Of a stretch of DNA of 64,000 bases, positions 1-9,311 are shown piece after piece. Both the position numbers and the translations under genes were made by a program. The stretch covers positions 186,001 through 250,000 of the forward strand of contig NZ_JADOEP010000001.1 of NCBI RefSeq assembly GCF_016745275.1. Reading direction: 5' to 3'. The DNA is from Enterococcus sp. BWB1-3 (GTDB taxonomy: Bacteria > Bacillota > Bacilli > Lactobacillales > Enterococcaceae). Within the stretch, counting starts at the first letter, position 1, and each line of letters starts with the position of its first letter. The notes below the pieces were generated by a model, which searched no databases, was not told the DNA's origin, and saw nothing but the letters and a program-made list of their open reading frames with translations.

Positions 1-150
1 CTGGAATTGACAGTTCAACATCGAAATATTCGTGCTGTCCAATTATATGAAAAAAAGGGTTTTATAACTGAGACCATTATGCCTCGAGGCGCAAAGACAG
101 ATGACGGAGAATTTTTGGATGTTCACTTAATGGCTCTTCTGGTTGACTAA
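1..150 (+). CDS. GNAT acetyltransferase, C-terminal part only
   Basis: The reading frame is open from the first base and ends in TAA at 148-150, giving the last 49 residues of a protein whose start lies outside the window. The stretch ELTVQHRNIRAVQLYEKKGF is the typical end of a GNAT N-acetyltransferase fold: a helix with N-x-R-A-x-x-L-Y followed by the G-F turn. The acceptor substrate cannot be told from this fragment. A hairpin with a T-run follows at about 285-328 and may end its transcript. Confidence 0.75.
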   Translation: MELTVQHRNIRAVQLYEKKGFITETIMPRGAKTDDGEFLDVHLMALLVD

Positions 151-284
151 GAGATCAAATAGAATAAATATCTAAATAATAAAAAAATGAGATTTTCGAG
201 GGTTATTGTTTGCTTTTTCATTTTATTGATAGTATTATAATGACACAACAACTAACAACCCTTTTTATTTTTCATTTAACTCCT

Positions 285-328
285 TGCTCATCCTTATTTT
301 ATAAGGATGAGTATTTTTTTATTTTTTT
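285..328 (+). terminator. Rho-independent terminator
   Basis: An 11-bp perfect stem (CTCATCCTTAT paired with ATAAGGATGAG) is followed by a run of T. It probably ends the transcript of the upstream acetyltransferase. The rest of 151-504 holds no gene I can recognise. Confidence 0.75.
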
Positions 329-504
329 TAAAATAAACTATAAAAAAATTGTAATAACCTATTATTTTCTCAAACGATTGATATAGGGAAGCTTCTCCAG
401 TTCCAAAGCATCCGTTGTTAACTTTAAGTATGAAATCAATTATATTTATGTTATTATTAAGTAAACTAAAAATGAAGCGGCTAATTGAAAAGGGAGATGA
501 GGGA

Positions 505-879
505 ATGGAAGACAAGCAAAAAATCACTGAATTGCTGAAATTGAAGCAGGAAGAAGATTTTGTAGCAACACAACATTATAAAGTGGCACGAAGCAAGAAG
601 GAGATAGCTGACATTCAGAAAAGTTATGGGGATCAGTTCTCTCATTCAGATCAGCTGTTTGAGCAATTGACAAAGATGTTTCAAAACAGCAGATCAAAGC
701 GGGTGTTTGATGAATTATTTATAGAAGCAAAAAATGAGCAGGAATGTCTTTGCAGGAGGACTGAAGCTGAAAAAGAGATATTAGATGTTAAAGGAGAAGA
801 GCTGGAAGCTCGTGAAAATCAGCTATATTATGAGATAAGTCGCTTATCTGCTGAATTAGAGGCAGAATACGGGGAATAA
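505..879 (+). CDS. Small charged helical (coiled-coil) protein of unknown function
   Basis: A 124-residue protein starting at the ATG at 505, chosen because an AGGGAGATGAG ribosome-binding region precedes it; in-frame ATGs upstream (415, 430) lack such a site. It is rich in Lys, Glu and Gln with heptad-like leucines throughout, has no signal peptide or membrane segment, and contains one Cys pair (ECLC). Size and composition resemble the small helical accessory proteins (DUF3958/DUF5082-like) often found beside LXG-type VII secretion substrates. No WXG or LXG gene is visible in the window, so that link is only a guess. A terminator follows directly, so the gene seems to be monocistronic. Confidence 0.6.
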   Translation: MEDKQKITELLKLKQEEDFVATQHYKVARSKKEIADIQKSYGDQFSHSDQLFEQLTKMFQNSRSKRVFDELFIEAKNEQECLCRRTEAEKEILDVKGEELEARENQLYYEISRLSAELEAEYGE

Positions 880-885
880 ATAAAA

Positions 886-946
886 AAACAGAATGTAAAA
901 ATCCTGACTGTTATAGCAGAAAGGATTTTTACACTCTGTTTTTATT
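886..946 (+). terminator. Rho-independent terminator
   Basis: The stem CAGAATGTAAAAATCC pairs with GGATTTTTACACTCTG with minor mismatches and is followed by T-rich sequence. It lies seven bases after the stop of the small helical protein gene. The DNA from about 947 to 1154 holds no gene I can recognise. Confidence 0.8.
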
Positions 947-1154
947 TTGATATATTCTTTCTAAGTTGAGAATGACAAGCAATTGAAAAGCAGGAAATGA
1001 ATAGAATGAACGATAGATAGAACAATTCGAACATGAAGCCCCCTCAGAGAAGCTTCTTCTGATGAAAATCCTGATGTAACCGCCAATAGAATTTTATAGG
1101 CAATTTCTTGTGCCACTTTTCATTCTTCAAAATACCCCTGGAAGGTTTACCTGA

Positions 1155-1571
1155 TTCTTGGGAAGGAAGTACACAAGATATATAGAAAAAGTATTGAGCA
1201 GTTATTCCAGAACGGGTTTATGGAATAAATTTGATTTTGAAAGGATTACAGATATGGAAGGGCAAATACATACTTATTTTGAAAGTGTTCCTGCCTTAAT
1301 GACTTATAACCAGGTCTAGTAAAGGTATAAGGAGAAAGAAGCTTTTGAAGCAGCCTGGGCAGCTGCCTCATTATTAATACAGAACATTCAGCTTTTAACT
1401 TGGGAAAGAGGTATAGATATAGCCTGGCGGACAACTAAAAATTTCTTTGACAGCGAGCTTCGCTTAAGCTTTGGAATTCCTTCTGATGAGCAAATAGTTG
1501 GTAGTTTTCAGCTGACCAAAGCTCTTGGAAAAACAACCAAAACGAGACGAAGAAAAGCATTATCAGAGTGA
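1155..1571 (+). pseudogene. Decayed nitroreductase-family gene
   Basis: One forward frame translates to a nitroreductase-like C-terminal half. It includes the helix AFEAAWAAASLLIQNIQLLT, which is the family's conserved A-x-A-x-x-x-x-N stretch, and a terminal part with LSFGIPSDEQIVGSFQLTKA. The frame is broken by two adjacent stops (TAG TAA, 1317-1322) and by another stop just upstream of 1155, and there is no start codon or ribosome-binding site. An intact protein would bind FMN and reduce nitro compounds or quinones. Family assignment rests on sequence flavour, not on a search. Confidence 0.55.
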
Positions 1572-1754
1572 GTTCAGCTGTGGTCATTATGAGAAAATAT
1601 AAGGAGCTGGCAATAGGTCGTCAAAGGGTCTTTGGCTTATAAAGATAATTATTAATAAAATGTATTCTCTGTTTTCATCTGGCAGAGGATGCATTTTTAG
1701 ATAACCAAATAAACTGCTTAGTTCAAGCTATTCCTATTATATCCTTCGTGAGGA

Positions 1755-2873
1755 TTAATCAGCCGACTTAATCAAGGCCTGTTTAAGATCCTGAATCAGG
1801 TCTTCAATAGCTTCAATTCCGATGGACAATCGAAGTAAATCGTCCGTTAAGCCATAAGATTCCCGCAATTCTTTAGGAATATCAGCATGGGTCTGTGTGC
1901 TTGGATAAGTAACAAGGCTTTCAACACCTCCGAGACTTTCTGCAAAGGTAAAAATGCTCAGTGCTTTTAAGAATGCGGGAATCTGTGTTGCGTTCTGCAG
2001 CTTCAAACTGATCATGCTTCCTTTTTCTGGGTAAAATACTTCTTTAATGAGCGGCGTCTGGCGTAAAAATCGGACGAGTGTTTGGGCATTTCTTTCCTGT
2101 TGCCTAATGCGAAGGGACAAGGTTTTTAATCCGCGAATCAGCAGCCATGAATCAAAAGGAGACAGGACGGCGCCCGTTGTGTTTAAAGCGAATGCTAATT
2201 TCTCTCCTAATTTATCTGAGTTTGTTATTACAGCCCCAGCAAGCAGATCATTGTGTCCTCCGAGAAATTTGGTAGCAGAGTGAACAACAAGATCTGCACC
2301 AAGACGCAGCGGCTTTTGCAGAATCGGTGTTAAAAAGGTGTTATCAACAATCAGCAGGGTATGATTGGCTTTTGTCAGTTCAGAGACTTCAGTTATAGAC
2401 AGCTCTGACATCAATGGATTCGTTGGGGTTTCAATAAAAACAGCGGCAATGTCTGAACTGATTGCTGCGTGAAGTTCGGCAATAGAATTGAAATAAGTAA
2501 ACTGATATTGGCCGTTTTCTTCCAGCGAATGAAAGTATCGATAGCTTCCGCCATAGAGATCTCTGGAAACCAAAAAATGACTGTTGCAGGGGAACAATTC
2601 AAAGACAAGCTGAATGGCACTCATTCCTGAACTTGTGGCAAATCCATAACGGCCCTGTTCCAATTCAGCCAAGGCCGTTTCTAAAACTTGACGGGTTGGG
2701 TTGGCGGTTCGTGTGTAATCAAAGCCGGTGCTTTGACCAAGCTCGGGATGGGCGTATGTTGTAGAGAGATAGATTGGTGTACTGACTGCACCAGTCTGTT
2801 TATCCGTATGATTGCCAATTTGAGCCAATTTTGTAGCTTCCTTCCAATCCTTTTTTTCAATAGTTTTCTTCAT
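1755..2873 (-). CDS. metI: Cystathionine gamma-synthase / O-acetylhomoserine thiolyase (MetB/MetI type)
   Basis: A 372-residue cytosolic PLP enzyme of the Cys/Met metabolism family. Visible family features are the N-terminal SF/YxxSTTYxH region (YLSTTYAHPELGQSTGFDYT), TRTANPTR, the SSGMSA phosphate-binding turn, DNTF, and the PLP-binding lysine in VHSATKFLGGHND. It would make cystathionine or homocysteine from activated homoserine, feeding the methionine synthase encoded by metE across the divergent promoter. The start at 2873 follows a GAGGAGG site, and the gene overlaps the end of the upstream LysR gene by 17 bases, so the two are co-transcribed under the T-box. MetB, MetI and CysB-type beta/gamma-lyase roles cannot be separated by eye. 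Confidence 0.85.
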   Translation of the reverse strand: MKKTIEKKDWKEATKLAQIGNHTDKQTGAVSTPIYLSTTYAHPELGQSTGFDYTRTANPTRQVLETALAELEQGRYGFATSSGMSAIQLVFELFPCNSHFLVSRDLYGGSYRYFHSLEENGQYQFTYFNSIAELHAAISSDIAAVFIETPTNPLMSELSITEVSELTKANHTLLIVDNTFLTPILQKPLRLGADLVVHSATKFLGGHNDLLAGAVITNSDKLGEKLAFALNTTGAVLSPFDSWLLIRGLKTLSLRIRQQERNAQTLVRFLRQTPLIKEVFYPEKGSMISLKLQNATQIPAFLKALSIFTFAESLGGVESLVTYPSTQTHADIPKELRESYGLTDDLLRLSIGIEAIEDLIQDLKQALIKSAD

Positions 2874-3804
2874 AAGCTTCCTCCTCAATTGTATTAAATC
2901 CATAATCCCGGATATGTTTTTTTAGTGTATCCAAATAGCGCTGTCCCAGCAGAGACAAGTGGCTGCGCCGGCTTCTAATCCAGCCGATTTCAATACGTTC
3001 AGGAACATCCAGTGGAATAGCAACAATGCTGTCATCATTTAATTCACGACTGATAATTCCGGAGCTGAATGTGTATCCATTAAGCCCAATCATCAAATTG
3101 AAAATAGTTGCCCGATCACTTACTTTAATATGCTTTTTACAGGTACGTGTACTTAAAATTTCTTCGGCAAAATAAAAGGAGTTGCTGTTGCCCTGCTCAA
3201 AAGAGAGATAGGGAAGCTCTGACAATTCTTCAAGAGTAACCTTGTTCTTGTGAGCCAGCGGATTATCTTTACTGATAAAAATATGCGGTGCAGCATAAAA
3301 TAAAGAAGAAAAGGCTAAATTTTTTTCTTCAAACAGCTTTTCAAGTACCTGTCGGTTAAAATTATTTAAAAAGAGGATACCAATCTCGCTGCGGAAGCCT
3401 GCAACATCTTCGAGGATATTCTTTGTCTCCGTCTCTCTCAAACTGAATTGATAGCTGTCATCTTCATATGTTTGAATAAACTCCACAAATGCATGAACAG
3501 AAAAAGCATAATGCTGAGAAGAAATTGATAGTCGAGAAGCTTGTTTTTCGGAATGCTTGTATCTCTTTTCCAGAAGATCTACCTGATCGATGATCTGTCT
3601 GGCATAAGATAAAAATTCCCGCCCTTCTTCAGTTAATGCAACTCCGAGCTTGCTTCGATGAAGAAGACAGATGTTCATTTCATTTTCCAGCTCCTTGATG
3701 GCATTAGATAAAGCAGGCTGTGATAAAAATAGACTTTTCGCCGCTTCATTAATAGATCCGATTTCCGCTACTTTTTCAAGATACTCCAACTGCTGTATAC
3801 GCAT
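2857..3804 (-). CDS. LysR-family transcriptional regulator, probably of methionine/cysteine genes
   Basis: A 315-residue LysR-type regulator. The N-terminal winged helix-turn-helix covers about residues 1-60 (MRIQQLEYLEKVAEIGSINE, then AAKSLFLSQPALSNAIKELE), followed by the linker helix and a periplasmic-binding-like effector domain (about 90-295). It lies just after the T-box terminator and overlaps metI, so it is made when charged tRNA-Met is scarce. By position it is a candidate activator of metE-metF and/or its own operon, like the streptococcal MtaR/MetR regulators. The effector is unknown. Confidence 0.85.
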   Translation of the reverse strand: MRIQQLEYLEKVAEIGSINEAAKSLFLSQPALSNAIKELENEMNICLLHRSKLGVALTEEGREFLSYARQIIDQVDLLEKRYKHSEKQASRLSISSQHYAFSVHAFVEFIQTYEDDSYQFSLRETETKNILEDVAGFRSEIGILFLNNFNRQVLEKLFEEKNLAFSSLFYAAPHIFISKDNPLAHKNKVTLEELSELPYLSFEQGNSNSFYFAEEILSTRTCKKHIKVSDRATIFNLMIGLNGYTFSSGIISRELNDDSIVAIPLDVPERIEIGWIRSRRSHLSLLGQRYLDTLKKHIRDYGFNTIEEEAYEENY

Positions 3805-3825
3805 ATGTCTGCTCCTTTCATTAAT

Positions 3826-4114
3826 TGGTAAAAAAAAACGCCCTTTTTCTGTATAAGAAAAAGGACGAATAATTTCGTGATACCACCTTTGTTTGTTACT
3901 GCTTCACAGTCAGCAACCTTAGCCAGTACGAGTTCATAAAAAACTGATACTGCGTTGCGATATCGGGCACCTCCGTCAGCAGTTCATAAATCCACTCACT
4001 GCTGAATGCTCAAAGACCATCTTCCAAATGATTGCCAATGCTCCTTCTCACCACTGGGAGCTCTCTGTATAAGGTTCTCTAAATGTACTCTTCTTTTCTA
4101 CGCATTAACTATTG
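3826..4114 (-). promoter_or_regulatory. T-box riboswitch leader (probably methionine)
   Basis: The leftward transcript from about 4114 contains the landmarks of a T-box leader: an AGAGA/AGTGGTGAGAAGGAGC stem I region, a specifier-type loop with an ATG codon (GATTTATGAACTG, near 3990), the T-box sequence GGTGGTATCACG (near 3876-3887), and directly after it a stem of CCTTTTTC/GAAAAAGG with a T-run just before the LysR start. T-box leaders sense uncharged tRNA. The ATG specifier and the downstream metI gene both fit tRNA-Met. I assigned the specifier by eye, and a second ATGAACT lies further 3'. Confidence 0.85.
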
Positions 4115-4120
4115 GTTTCT

Positions 4121-4149
4121 ACTATAGCCAAAACTTATCTTCCTGTCAA
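4121..4149 (-). promoter_or_regulatory. SigmaA promoter of the T-box/LysR/metI operon
   Basis: On the minus strand a consensus TTGACA (4149-4144) is separated by 17 bases from TATAGT (4126-4121). Transcription would start near 4114, at the 5' edge of the T-box leader. Confidence 0.8.
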
Positions 4150-4280
4150 ATGATTTATCCATTGAATTCTCATTTTTTTCTTATAATTAAAATCTATTAC
4201 AGGTTATAAATTTTAACAGTTAGTCAGGATACAGACGGCTGTGATAAAGTGTTCCCCATAACTATTGAGGAGGCGTATCT

Positions 4281-6548
4281 ATGAAAACAACGGTTGTGGG
4301 ATTTCCAAGAATTGGAGAAAATCGTGAATTGAAAGCAGCGACAGAAAATTATTTCCGTGGAGACAGCACACAAGAAGAGTTATTAGAAAAGGGCAGACAA
4401 TTAAGAAAGACGCACTGGCAGCTTTTGAGGAATACAGGAATCTCATACATTCCAAGTAATGATTTTTCTTTTTATGATACAGTGTTGGATACTGCTGTTT
4501 TGTTGAATATTATTCCGAAGCGATTTTTGGAGCTGAAGCTTTCTCCTTTAGATACTTATTTCGCTTTGGCGAGAGGGTATCAGGCAGCAGCAGGTGATGT
4601 GACTGCATTGCCGATGAAAAAATGGTTTAACACCAATTATCATTATCTGACACCTGAATTTGAGCAGGACACCGAAGTCCGAGTTGTCGGAACCAAGATT
4701 TTTGATGAATATCTGGAAGCAAAGGAACTGGGAATTGAAACCAGACCTGTTATTTTAGGACCGTTTACTTTGATTCAGCTTGCTGATTTTACAACAACAG
4801 AAAAGGCAAAGCATATTCCGGCACTGATTTCTGCATATAAAGAGATTATCTTAAAGCTGAACAGTTTAGGTGCGCACTGGCTGCAACTGGATGAGCCTGC
4901 TCTGGTAAAAGATTTGTCAAATGAAGATCGTGACTTGTTTTTAGCAATTTACGAGTCGTTCACCAAAGAACCAAGAGAAATCAAACTGCTGCTGCAGACT
5001 TATTTTGGCGATGTCCGAGATGTTTATGCTGATTTGTTGACACTTGATGTAGACGGTATCGGACTGGATTTTGTTGAAGGGAAACAGACAGAAGAATTCG
5101 TTCGGTCGTTCGGCTTTCCTCAGAATAAAGTGTTATTTGCCGGTATTATAAATGGGAAAAATATCTGGCGGAATGATTATCAAAAGACTGTTGCGTTACT
5201 AAACGGCTTGCCAAAAGAGCAGGTTATTTTATCGACCTCCTGTTCATTGCTTCATGTGCCGTTTTCTATCGAGCAGGAAGAATTTCCTGAAGAAGTCTCT
5301 CAGCATTTTTCTTTTGCAAAGGAGAAGCTGAAGGAATTGTCACAGCTGTCTCAAATTGTCAGCCAATCAACAGGAAGAGTAACCGAAAATCAGCAGCTTT
5401 TTCAAAAAGAACGAGTTCAGAAAAATGAGGCTCTGGCTGATAAGCTGGCAGCTTTAACTGAGCAGGATTTTCATCGTCAAATATCTTATGAGGAGAGAGC
5501 TCAGACTCAGAAAATTGAGCTGAATCTTCCGTTGCTGCCGACTACAACCATAGGCTCTTTCCCTCAGACTCGTGATGTGAAAGCCGCTCGGGCAAGATTC
5601 AAAAGAGGGGAACTTGATCAGCTATCCTATAAGAGCTTTTTGCGGAAAAAGATTGCTGACTGTATCGAATTTCAGGAAGATATTGATCTGGATGTACTGG
5701 TGCATGGAGAGTTTGAGCGGAATGACATGGTTGAATATTTTGGTGAAAATTTGGAAGGCTTCCTGTTTTCAAAAAATGCCTGGGTTCAGTCTTATGGCAC
5801 ACGTTGTGTGAAGCCGCCGATTATCTGGGGAGATGTTTCAAGAAAACAGGCAATTACCGTTGAATGGTCTGCCTATGCTCAGGGGCTGACTGCCAAACCA
5901 GTGAAGGGCATGTTGACGGGACCGGTAACGATTCTAAACTGGTCATTTCCGCGTGAGGATATATCACTGAAAGACAGCACTCTTCAAATTGCTTTGGCTA
6001 TTCAGGAAGAAGTGTTGGATCTGGAAGCAAATGGCATCAAAATTATCCAGATTGATGAAGCTGCATTACGGGAAAAACTCCCATTACGAAAGAGTGACTG
6101 GTATAAAGAATATCTGGACTGGGCCATTCCTGCATTTCGACTGGTTCACAGCAAAGTAGCTCCGCATACACAGATTCATACGCATATGTGCTACAGCGAG
6201 TTTGCGGATATATTACCTGCGATTGATCAAATGGATGCAGATGTTATTTCTTTTGAAGCCTCTCGTTCAAATTTGGCTTTGCTGGATGAGTTGAAATCTC
6301 AAAAGTTCCAGACAGCGGTGGGACCCGGTGTGTACGATATTCATTCGCCAAGAGTTCCTTCTGTTGCTGAGCTGACTGCGACAATTGAAGAACTGCTGAA
6401 AAAGATTTCGGCAGAAAAATTGTGGATCAATCCTGATTGCGGATTAAAAACACGCGGTGAAAAAGAAACAGTTAAAAGCCTGGCAAATCTAACTAAAGCT
6501 GCTATTCAGACAAGGGAGGCGCTTGTTTATGAACCAGTCAGAGAATGA
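4281..6548 (+). CDS. metE: Cobalamin-independent methionine synthase
   Basis: A 755-residue MetE, of normal family length. It transfers the methyl group of 5-methyltetrahydrofolate(-polyglutamate) to homocysteine. The N-terminal half begins [20 protein letters not shown]. The C-terminal catalytic barrel carries the zinc ligands in [10 protein letters not shown] and [11 protein letters not shown] and the [11 protein letters not shown]-like opening ([17 protein letters not shown]). The start follows GAGGAGG with seven-base spacing. The last 20 bases overlap metF, so this is a two-gene operon that remakes methionine from the homocysteine supplied by metI. I see no T-box before metE, unlike the divergent operon; control by the neighbouring LysR protein is plausible. 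Confidence 0.97.
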   Translation: MKTTVVGFPRIGENRELKAATENYFRGDSTQEELLEKGRQLRKTHWQLLRNTGISYIPSNDFSFYDTVLDTAVLLNIIPKRFLELKLSPLDTYFALARGYQAAAGDVTALPMKKWFNTNYHYLTPEFEQDTEVRVVGTKIFDEYLEAKELGIETRPVILGPFTLIQLADFTTTEKAKHIPALISAYKEIILKLNSLGAHWLQLDEPALVKDLSNEDRDLFLAIYESFTKEPREIKLLLQTYFGDVRDVYADLLTLDVDGIGLDFVEGKQTEEFVRSFGFPQNKVLFAGIINGKNIWRNDYQKTVALLNGLPKEQVILSTSCSLLHVPFSIEQEEFPEEVSQHFSFAKEKLKELSQLSQIVSQSTGRVTENQQLFQKERVQKNEALADKLAALTEQDFHRQISYEERAQTQKIELNLPLLPTTTIGSFPQTRDVKAARARFKRGELDQLSYKSFLRKKIADCIEFQEDIDLDVLVHGEFERNDMVEYFGENLEGFLFSKNAWVQSYGTRCVKPPIIWGDVSRKQAITVEWSAYAQGLTAKPVKGMLTGPVTILNWSFPREDISLKDSTLQIALAIQEEVLDLEANGIKIIQIDEAALREKLPLRKSDWYKEYLDWAIPAFRLVHSKVAPHTQIHTHMCYSEFADILPAIDQMDADVISFEASRSNLALLDELKSQKFQTAVGPGVYDIHSPRVPSVAELTATIEELLKKISAEKLWINPDCGLKTRGEKETVKSLANLTKAAIQTREALVYEPVRE

Positions 6549-7428
6549 AAGTCCCAGACTTTCTTTTGAAGTCTTTCCTCCAGGTTCACAGGCAACATTT
6601 GACAGCTTGTATAGATCATTACATCAGATGGAGGACCTGCGTCCTGATTTTATCAGTGTGACCTGCAGCAACAAGCTGCTTTCCTTAAAAGACACGACCG
6701 TTAAAATTGCGGAACACATTCAGAGCCATCACGAAGTTCCGAGTATTGTTCATTTAAGTGCGGCTTATTTGAGTAAAACAAACGTTGACGAGGTTTTGGA
6801 ATTGCTTCATCAAAAAGGAATTCAAAATATTTTGGCGTTAAGAGGGGACCTCTATCCGGAGGTTCCCCGCAGCAAAGAGTTTCTTTATGCAGCTGACCTA
6901 ATTTCTTATATCAAGGAATGGGACCCAGAATTTTCTGTTACCGCTGCCTGTTATCCCGAAGGACATCCTGAGTCGGCAAATACGCTGGAGGATATTTATC
7001 ATCTGAGAGAAAAGGTTAATGCCGGAGCAGACCAGCTGATTACGCAACTGTTTTTTGATAATGAACGCTTTTATCATTTTCAGGAAAAATGCTGCCTTGC
7101 AGGGATTCAAGTACCGATATTGGCTGGGATCATGCCGATTGTCAACAAAAAGCAGGCAGAACGTATTATTCGTACGGCGGAGGTTCAGCTGCCTAAGAAA
7201 TTTCTCGCTATCCTGGATAAGTATGCAGATAATCCGGTGGCATTGCGGGCTGCAGGACTGGCTTATGCTATTGATCAGATTGTTGATTTAGTTACTCAGG
7301 GAGTTTCCGGTGTCCATTTATATACGATGAATCAATCAGATATTGCCAGAAGTATCTATCATGCGACTCACTCGCTGTTTCAACGAAGAACGGAAAGCTC
7401 TGTATCTAATAAACAAAAACACGCTTGA
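6529..7428 (+). CDS. metF: 5,10-methylenetetrahydrofolate reductase
   Basis: A 299-residue FAD-dependent reductase that makes 5-methyl-THF for MetE. Family features are SFEVFPP near the N-terminus (the Glu acts in catalysis), [27 protein letters not shown], the [15 protein letters not shown] segment, and [12 protein letters not shown] chose the ATG at 6529 over a TTG at 6523 because GGGAGG lies at a better distance. It is translationally coupled to metE by a 20-base overlap. A bidirectional hairpin follows directly. Confidence 0.95.
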   Translation: MNQSENESPRLSFEVFPPGSQATFDSLYRSLHQMEDLRPDFISVTCSNKLLSLKDTTVKIAEHIQSHHEVPSIVHLSAAYLSKTNVDEVLELLHQKGIQNILALRGDLYPEVPRSKEFLYAADLISYIKEWDPEFSVTAACYPEGHPESANTLEDIYHLREKVNAGADQLITQLFFDNERFYHFQEKCCLAGIQVPILAGIMPIVNKKQAERIIRTAEVQLPKKFLAILDKYADNPVALRAAGLAYAIDQIVDLVTQGVSGVHLYTMNQSDIARSIYHATHSLFQRRTESSVSNKQKHA

Positions 7429-7451
7429 AACCAACGTTTCAAGCGTGTTTA
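7417..7451 (+). terminator. Hairpin terminator after metEF
   Basis: A near-perfect stem (AAACACGCTTGAAAC with GTTTCAAGCGTGTTT, loop CAAC) overlaps the last codons and stop of metF. Its A/T flanks would let it work in both directions. Confidence 0.85.
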
Positions 7452-7485
7452 TAACATCACAAATAAATAGTGGATAAAACAAATA

Positions 7486-7767
7486 TTGAGCTTAGATGAA
7501 GCTCAAAAAAGAAATGAGGATGTAATTGACAATTATATTGATGGAAATATAGAAAATAATTTCTCAGACCTGTTAGTAAATGCTAGTGAAGAGTATAATT
7601 ATTTATTAATAGCAAAGCGAAACATTGCTTGGTTAGATACTCTTGAAAAAGAATTAAATGAAACAGCTCCGATTTTTATAGCTGTTGGAGCAGGAGATTT
7701 GTATGGAGAAAATGGATTAATCTCTCTTTTGGAACAAACAGGTTATCTTTTAGATAAAGTGGTATAG
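7486..7767 (+). pseudogene. 5'-truncated TraB/GumN-family gene
   Basis: An open frame of 93 codons without a credible start (first possible start is TTG without a ribosome-binding site). It encodes only the C-terminal part of a TraB/GumN-type protein: a RNxxW helix (KRNIAWLDTLEKEL) followed by FIAVGAGDLYGENGLISLLE and a GYLLDKV end, matching the family's A-V-G-A-G-H-L-x-G-x-x-G-L motif with Asp in place of His. Full-length members have some 280 residues, so most of the gene is missing. It is probably a leftover between the metEF and nucleoside blocks. Confidence 0.6.
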
Positions 7768-7865
7768 TATGAATAGAAAATTATTTGGTTATGTGAAGAA
7801 AGCACTTGGTCGATTGGATCATAATATTTGAATATAAACTTTTTAGGAAAGGAGTTAGTCAAATT

Positions 7866-8570
7866 ATGGAAAAGAACGTTCTTAGGGAAAAGTGGCAGCA
7901 TTATAATCAGAAAAGTACGATTAATTTTAGCAGTATAGAAGATAAGGGAGTCGAACAATATCCTGTGATTTGCTTTGAACCAAAGGAAACCATTATCATG
8001 CGTGGCGATTTTCCAGAATATGTCTACTTTATTCTTAGTGGAATTGTCGTTGGTGCTCGAAACTATGAAGATGGGAACGAATATGATTATTTCCAATTAG
8101 AAAAAAGTAATGGAAGCGTGGGCTTACTCGAAATTTTGGCTCAAAAAGAGGAAACTATCGCAACGATTACTTGCTTGACCAAAGTAGAGGCGGTTCGAGT
8201 TCCTTCCTCGGTTGTTTATGAATGGGTGATGGAGGACATAGAATTGTTACAGTTGAGTGCAGGGCTCTTAGCAAAAGATTTATATGATCGTTCGGGGAAT
8301 GATGGCTTACTTTATCGTTTTGAAGGAGTGAACCGATTGCGTTATTTTCTTGTCTCTTATTATGAGGAAAAACGAAATAGTGAAGTTAAGTTAGTCGAAG
8401 TACAAGAAAGTCGTGAAAAAATTGGTAACAAATTAGGAATGAGTGTACGCACAGTAGGACGTTCATTAAAAAATCTACGCGAGAATCATGAGATTATAAG
8501 CGAGCAACGGAAAATATATATTGGTGTTGAGGAATATCACCGACTCAAAGAGCAATTGCAATATTTTTAA
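7866..8570 (+). CDS. CRP/FNR-family transcriptional regulator
   Basis: A 234-residue protein with an N-terminal cyclic-nucleotide-binding-type beta barrel (about 30-150, including FILSGIVVGARNY and GLLEILAQKEETIATI) and a C-terminal winged HTH with the helix SREKIGNKLGMSVRTVGRSL. The barrel lacks the classical cAMP-contact Arg-Ser pair, so another signal, or none, is likely. The start at 7866 follows GGAAAGGAG. It lies immediately upstream of the ECF/nucleoside operon and is separated from it by a terminator, which suggests that it controls that operon. Similar proteins sit beside many ECF and nucleoside genes in Lactobacillales. Confidence 0.85.
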   Translation: MEKNVLREKWQHYNQKSTINFSSIEDKGVEQYPVICFEPKETIIMRGDFPEYVYFILSGIVVGARNYEDGNEYDYFQLEKSNGSVGLLEILAQKEETIATITCLTKVEAVRVPSSVVYEWVMEDIELLQLSAGLLAKDLYDRSGNDGLLYRFEGVNRLRYFLVSYYEEKRNSEVKLVEVQESREKIGNKLGMSVRTVGRSLKNLRENHEIISEQRKIYIGVEEYHRLKEQLQYF

Positions 8571-8589
8571 AAATGAATTCATTGATTTT

Positions 8590-8632
8590 TATCACGAAGG
8601 GACATGTGACCTTTCGTGATTTTTTATTTCTG
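8590..8632 (+). terminator. Rho-independent terminator
   Basis: The stem ATCACGAAGG with CCTTTCGTGAT and a following T-rich run closes the regulator gene. The same palindrome sits about 70 bases upstream of the ECF operon, so a second role as operator cannot be excluded. Confidence 0.75.
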
Positions 8633-8702
8633 ATTATACTGATGATGAAATTAAGAAAGCTCTTACATTTGTGTGAGAAAAAAATTGAAAGTGGGAAAAG
8701 AT

Positions 8703-9311
8703 ATGAAGCGAGGAATAAGATATGACTTTGGTTTACAGGCATTAATGCTGATTCCAGTTGGCGTTTCTTTAAATGTTGTCGGATATCAGCTGTGTACAAT
8801 TTTGAAATTCCCAGTCTTTATTGATCAGATTGGTACGTATTTAGTATCGATGGTGGCCGGTCCTTGGGTAGGGCTAGTAACAGGGTTTTTAGGAAATGTT
8901 GTCAATGGGATGTTGAATCCAGTAGCGATTCCGTACGGGATTGTCTCAATAAGCATTGGCCTATTTGCAGGATACTTCTCAAGATTTAATTTTTTTAAGA
9001 ATATTTTTGGCATACTGATTGCTTGCGCTGTACTGACTATCGTTTCAGCTGGTTCGGCAGCTATAGTAACGGTCTTTATGTTTGGTGGAATTACAGGAGC
9101 AGGCACAGATTTAGTTACAGCCGCATTTTTGGCAGCAGGTCAACAATTATGGGATTCTGTATTTTCTACCAATATATTGACTGGAACAATCAATACTATT
9201 TTAAATTTCTTTATCAGTTATTTAGTGGTTAAACGAATCCCTCCACGATTTTTAATTAAGTTAAATTATGGGCTTCCATATATTAAAAAGGAGGCGTTGA
9301 AGCATGGATAG
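8703..9311 (+). CDS. ECF transporter substrate-binding (S) component, probably for a nucleoside or base
   Basis: A 202-residue integral membrane protein with about six hydrophobic segments, typical of S components. It has the family's G-x-x-G-x-x-x-G helices (VAGPWVGLVTGFLGNVVNGM) and the N-terminal A-x-x-x-A-like surface that packs on EcfT (FGLQALMLIPVGVSLNVVGY). It determines the ligand of the ECF importer made with the next three genes, and it overlaps ecfT by eight bases. Operon partners (nucleoside hydrolase, ribokinase, PNP) suggest a nucleoside or purine-related ligand. This is inferred from context only. Confidence 0.85.
   Translation: MKRGIRYDFGLQALMLIPVGVSLNVVGYQLCTILKFPVFIDQIGTYLVSMVAGPWVGLVTGFLGNVVNGMLNPVAIPYGIVSISIGLFAGYFSRFNFFKNIFGILIACAVLTIVSAGSAAIVTVFMFGGITGAGTDLVTAAFLAAGQQLWDSVFSTNILTGTINTILNFFISYLVVKRIPPRFLIKLNYGLPYIKKEALKHG

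Noticed and set aside
1246-1434. Minus-strand frame of 62 codons
   Set aside because: It is the antisense of the nitroreductase remnant, whose forward frame gives a recognisable protein.
7743-8096. Minus-strand frame of 117 codons over the start of the CRP-like gene
   Set aside because: It is the shadow of the regulator gene and has no ribosome-binding site.
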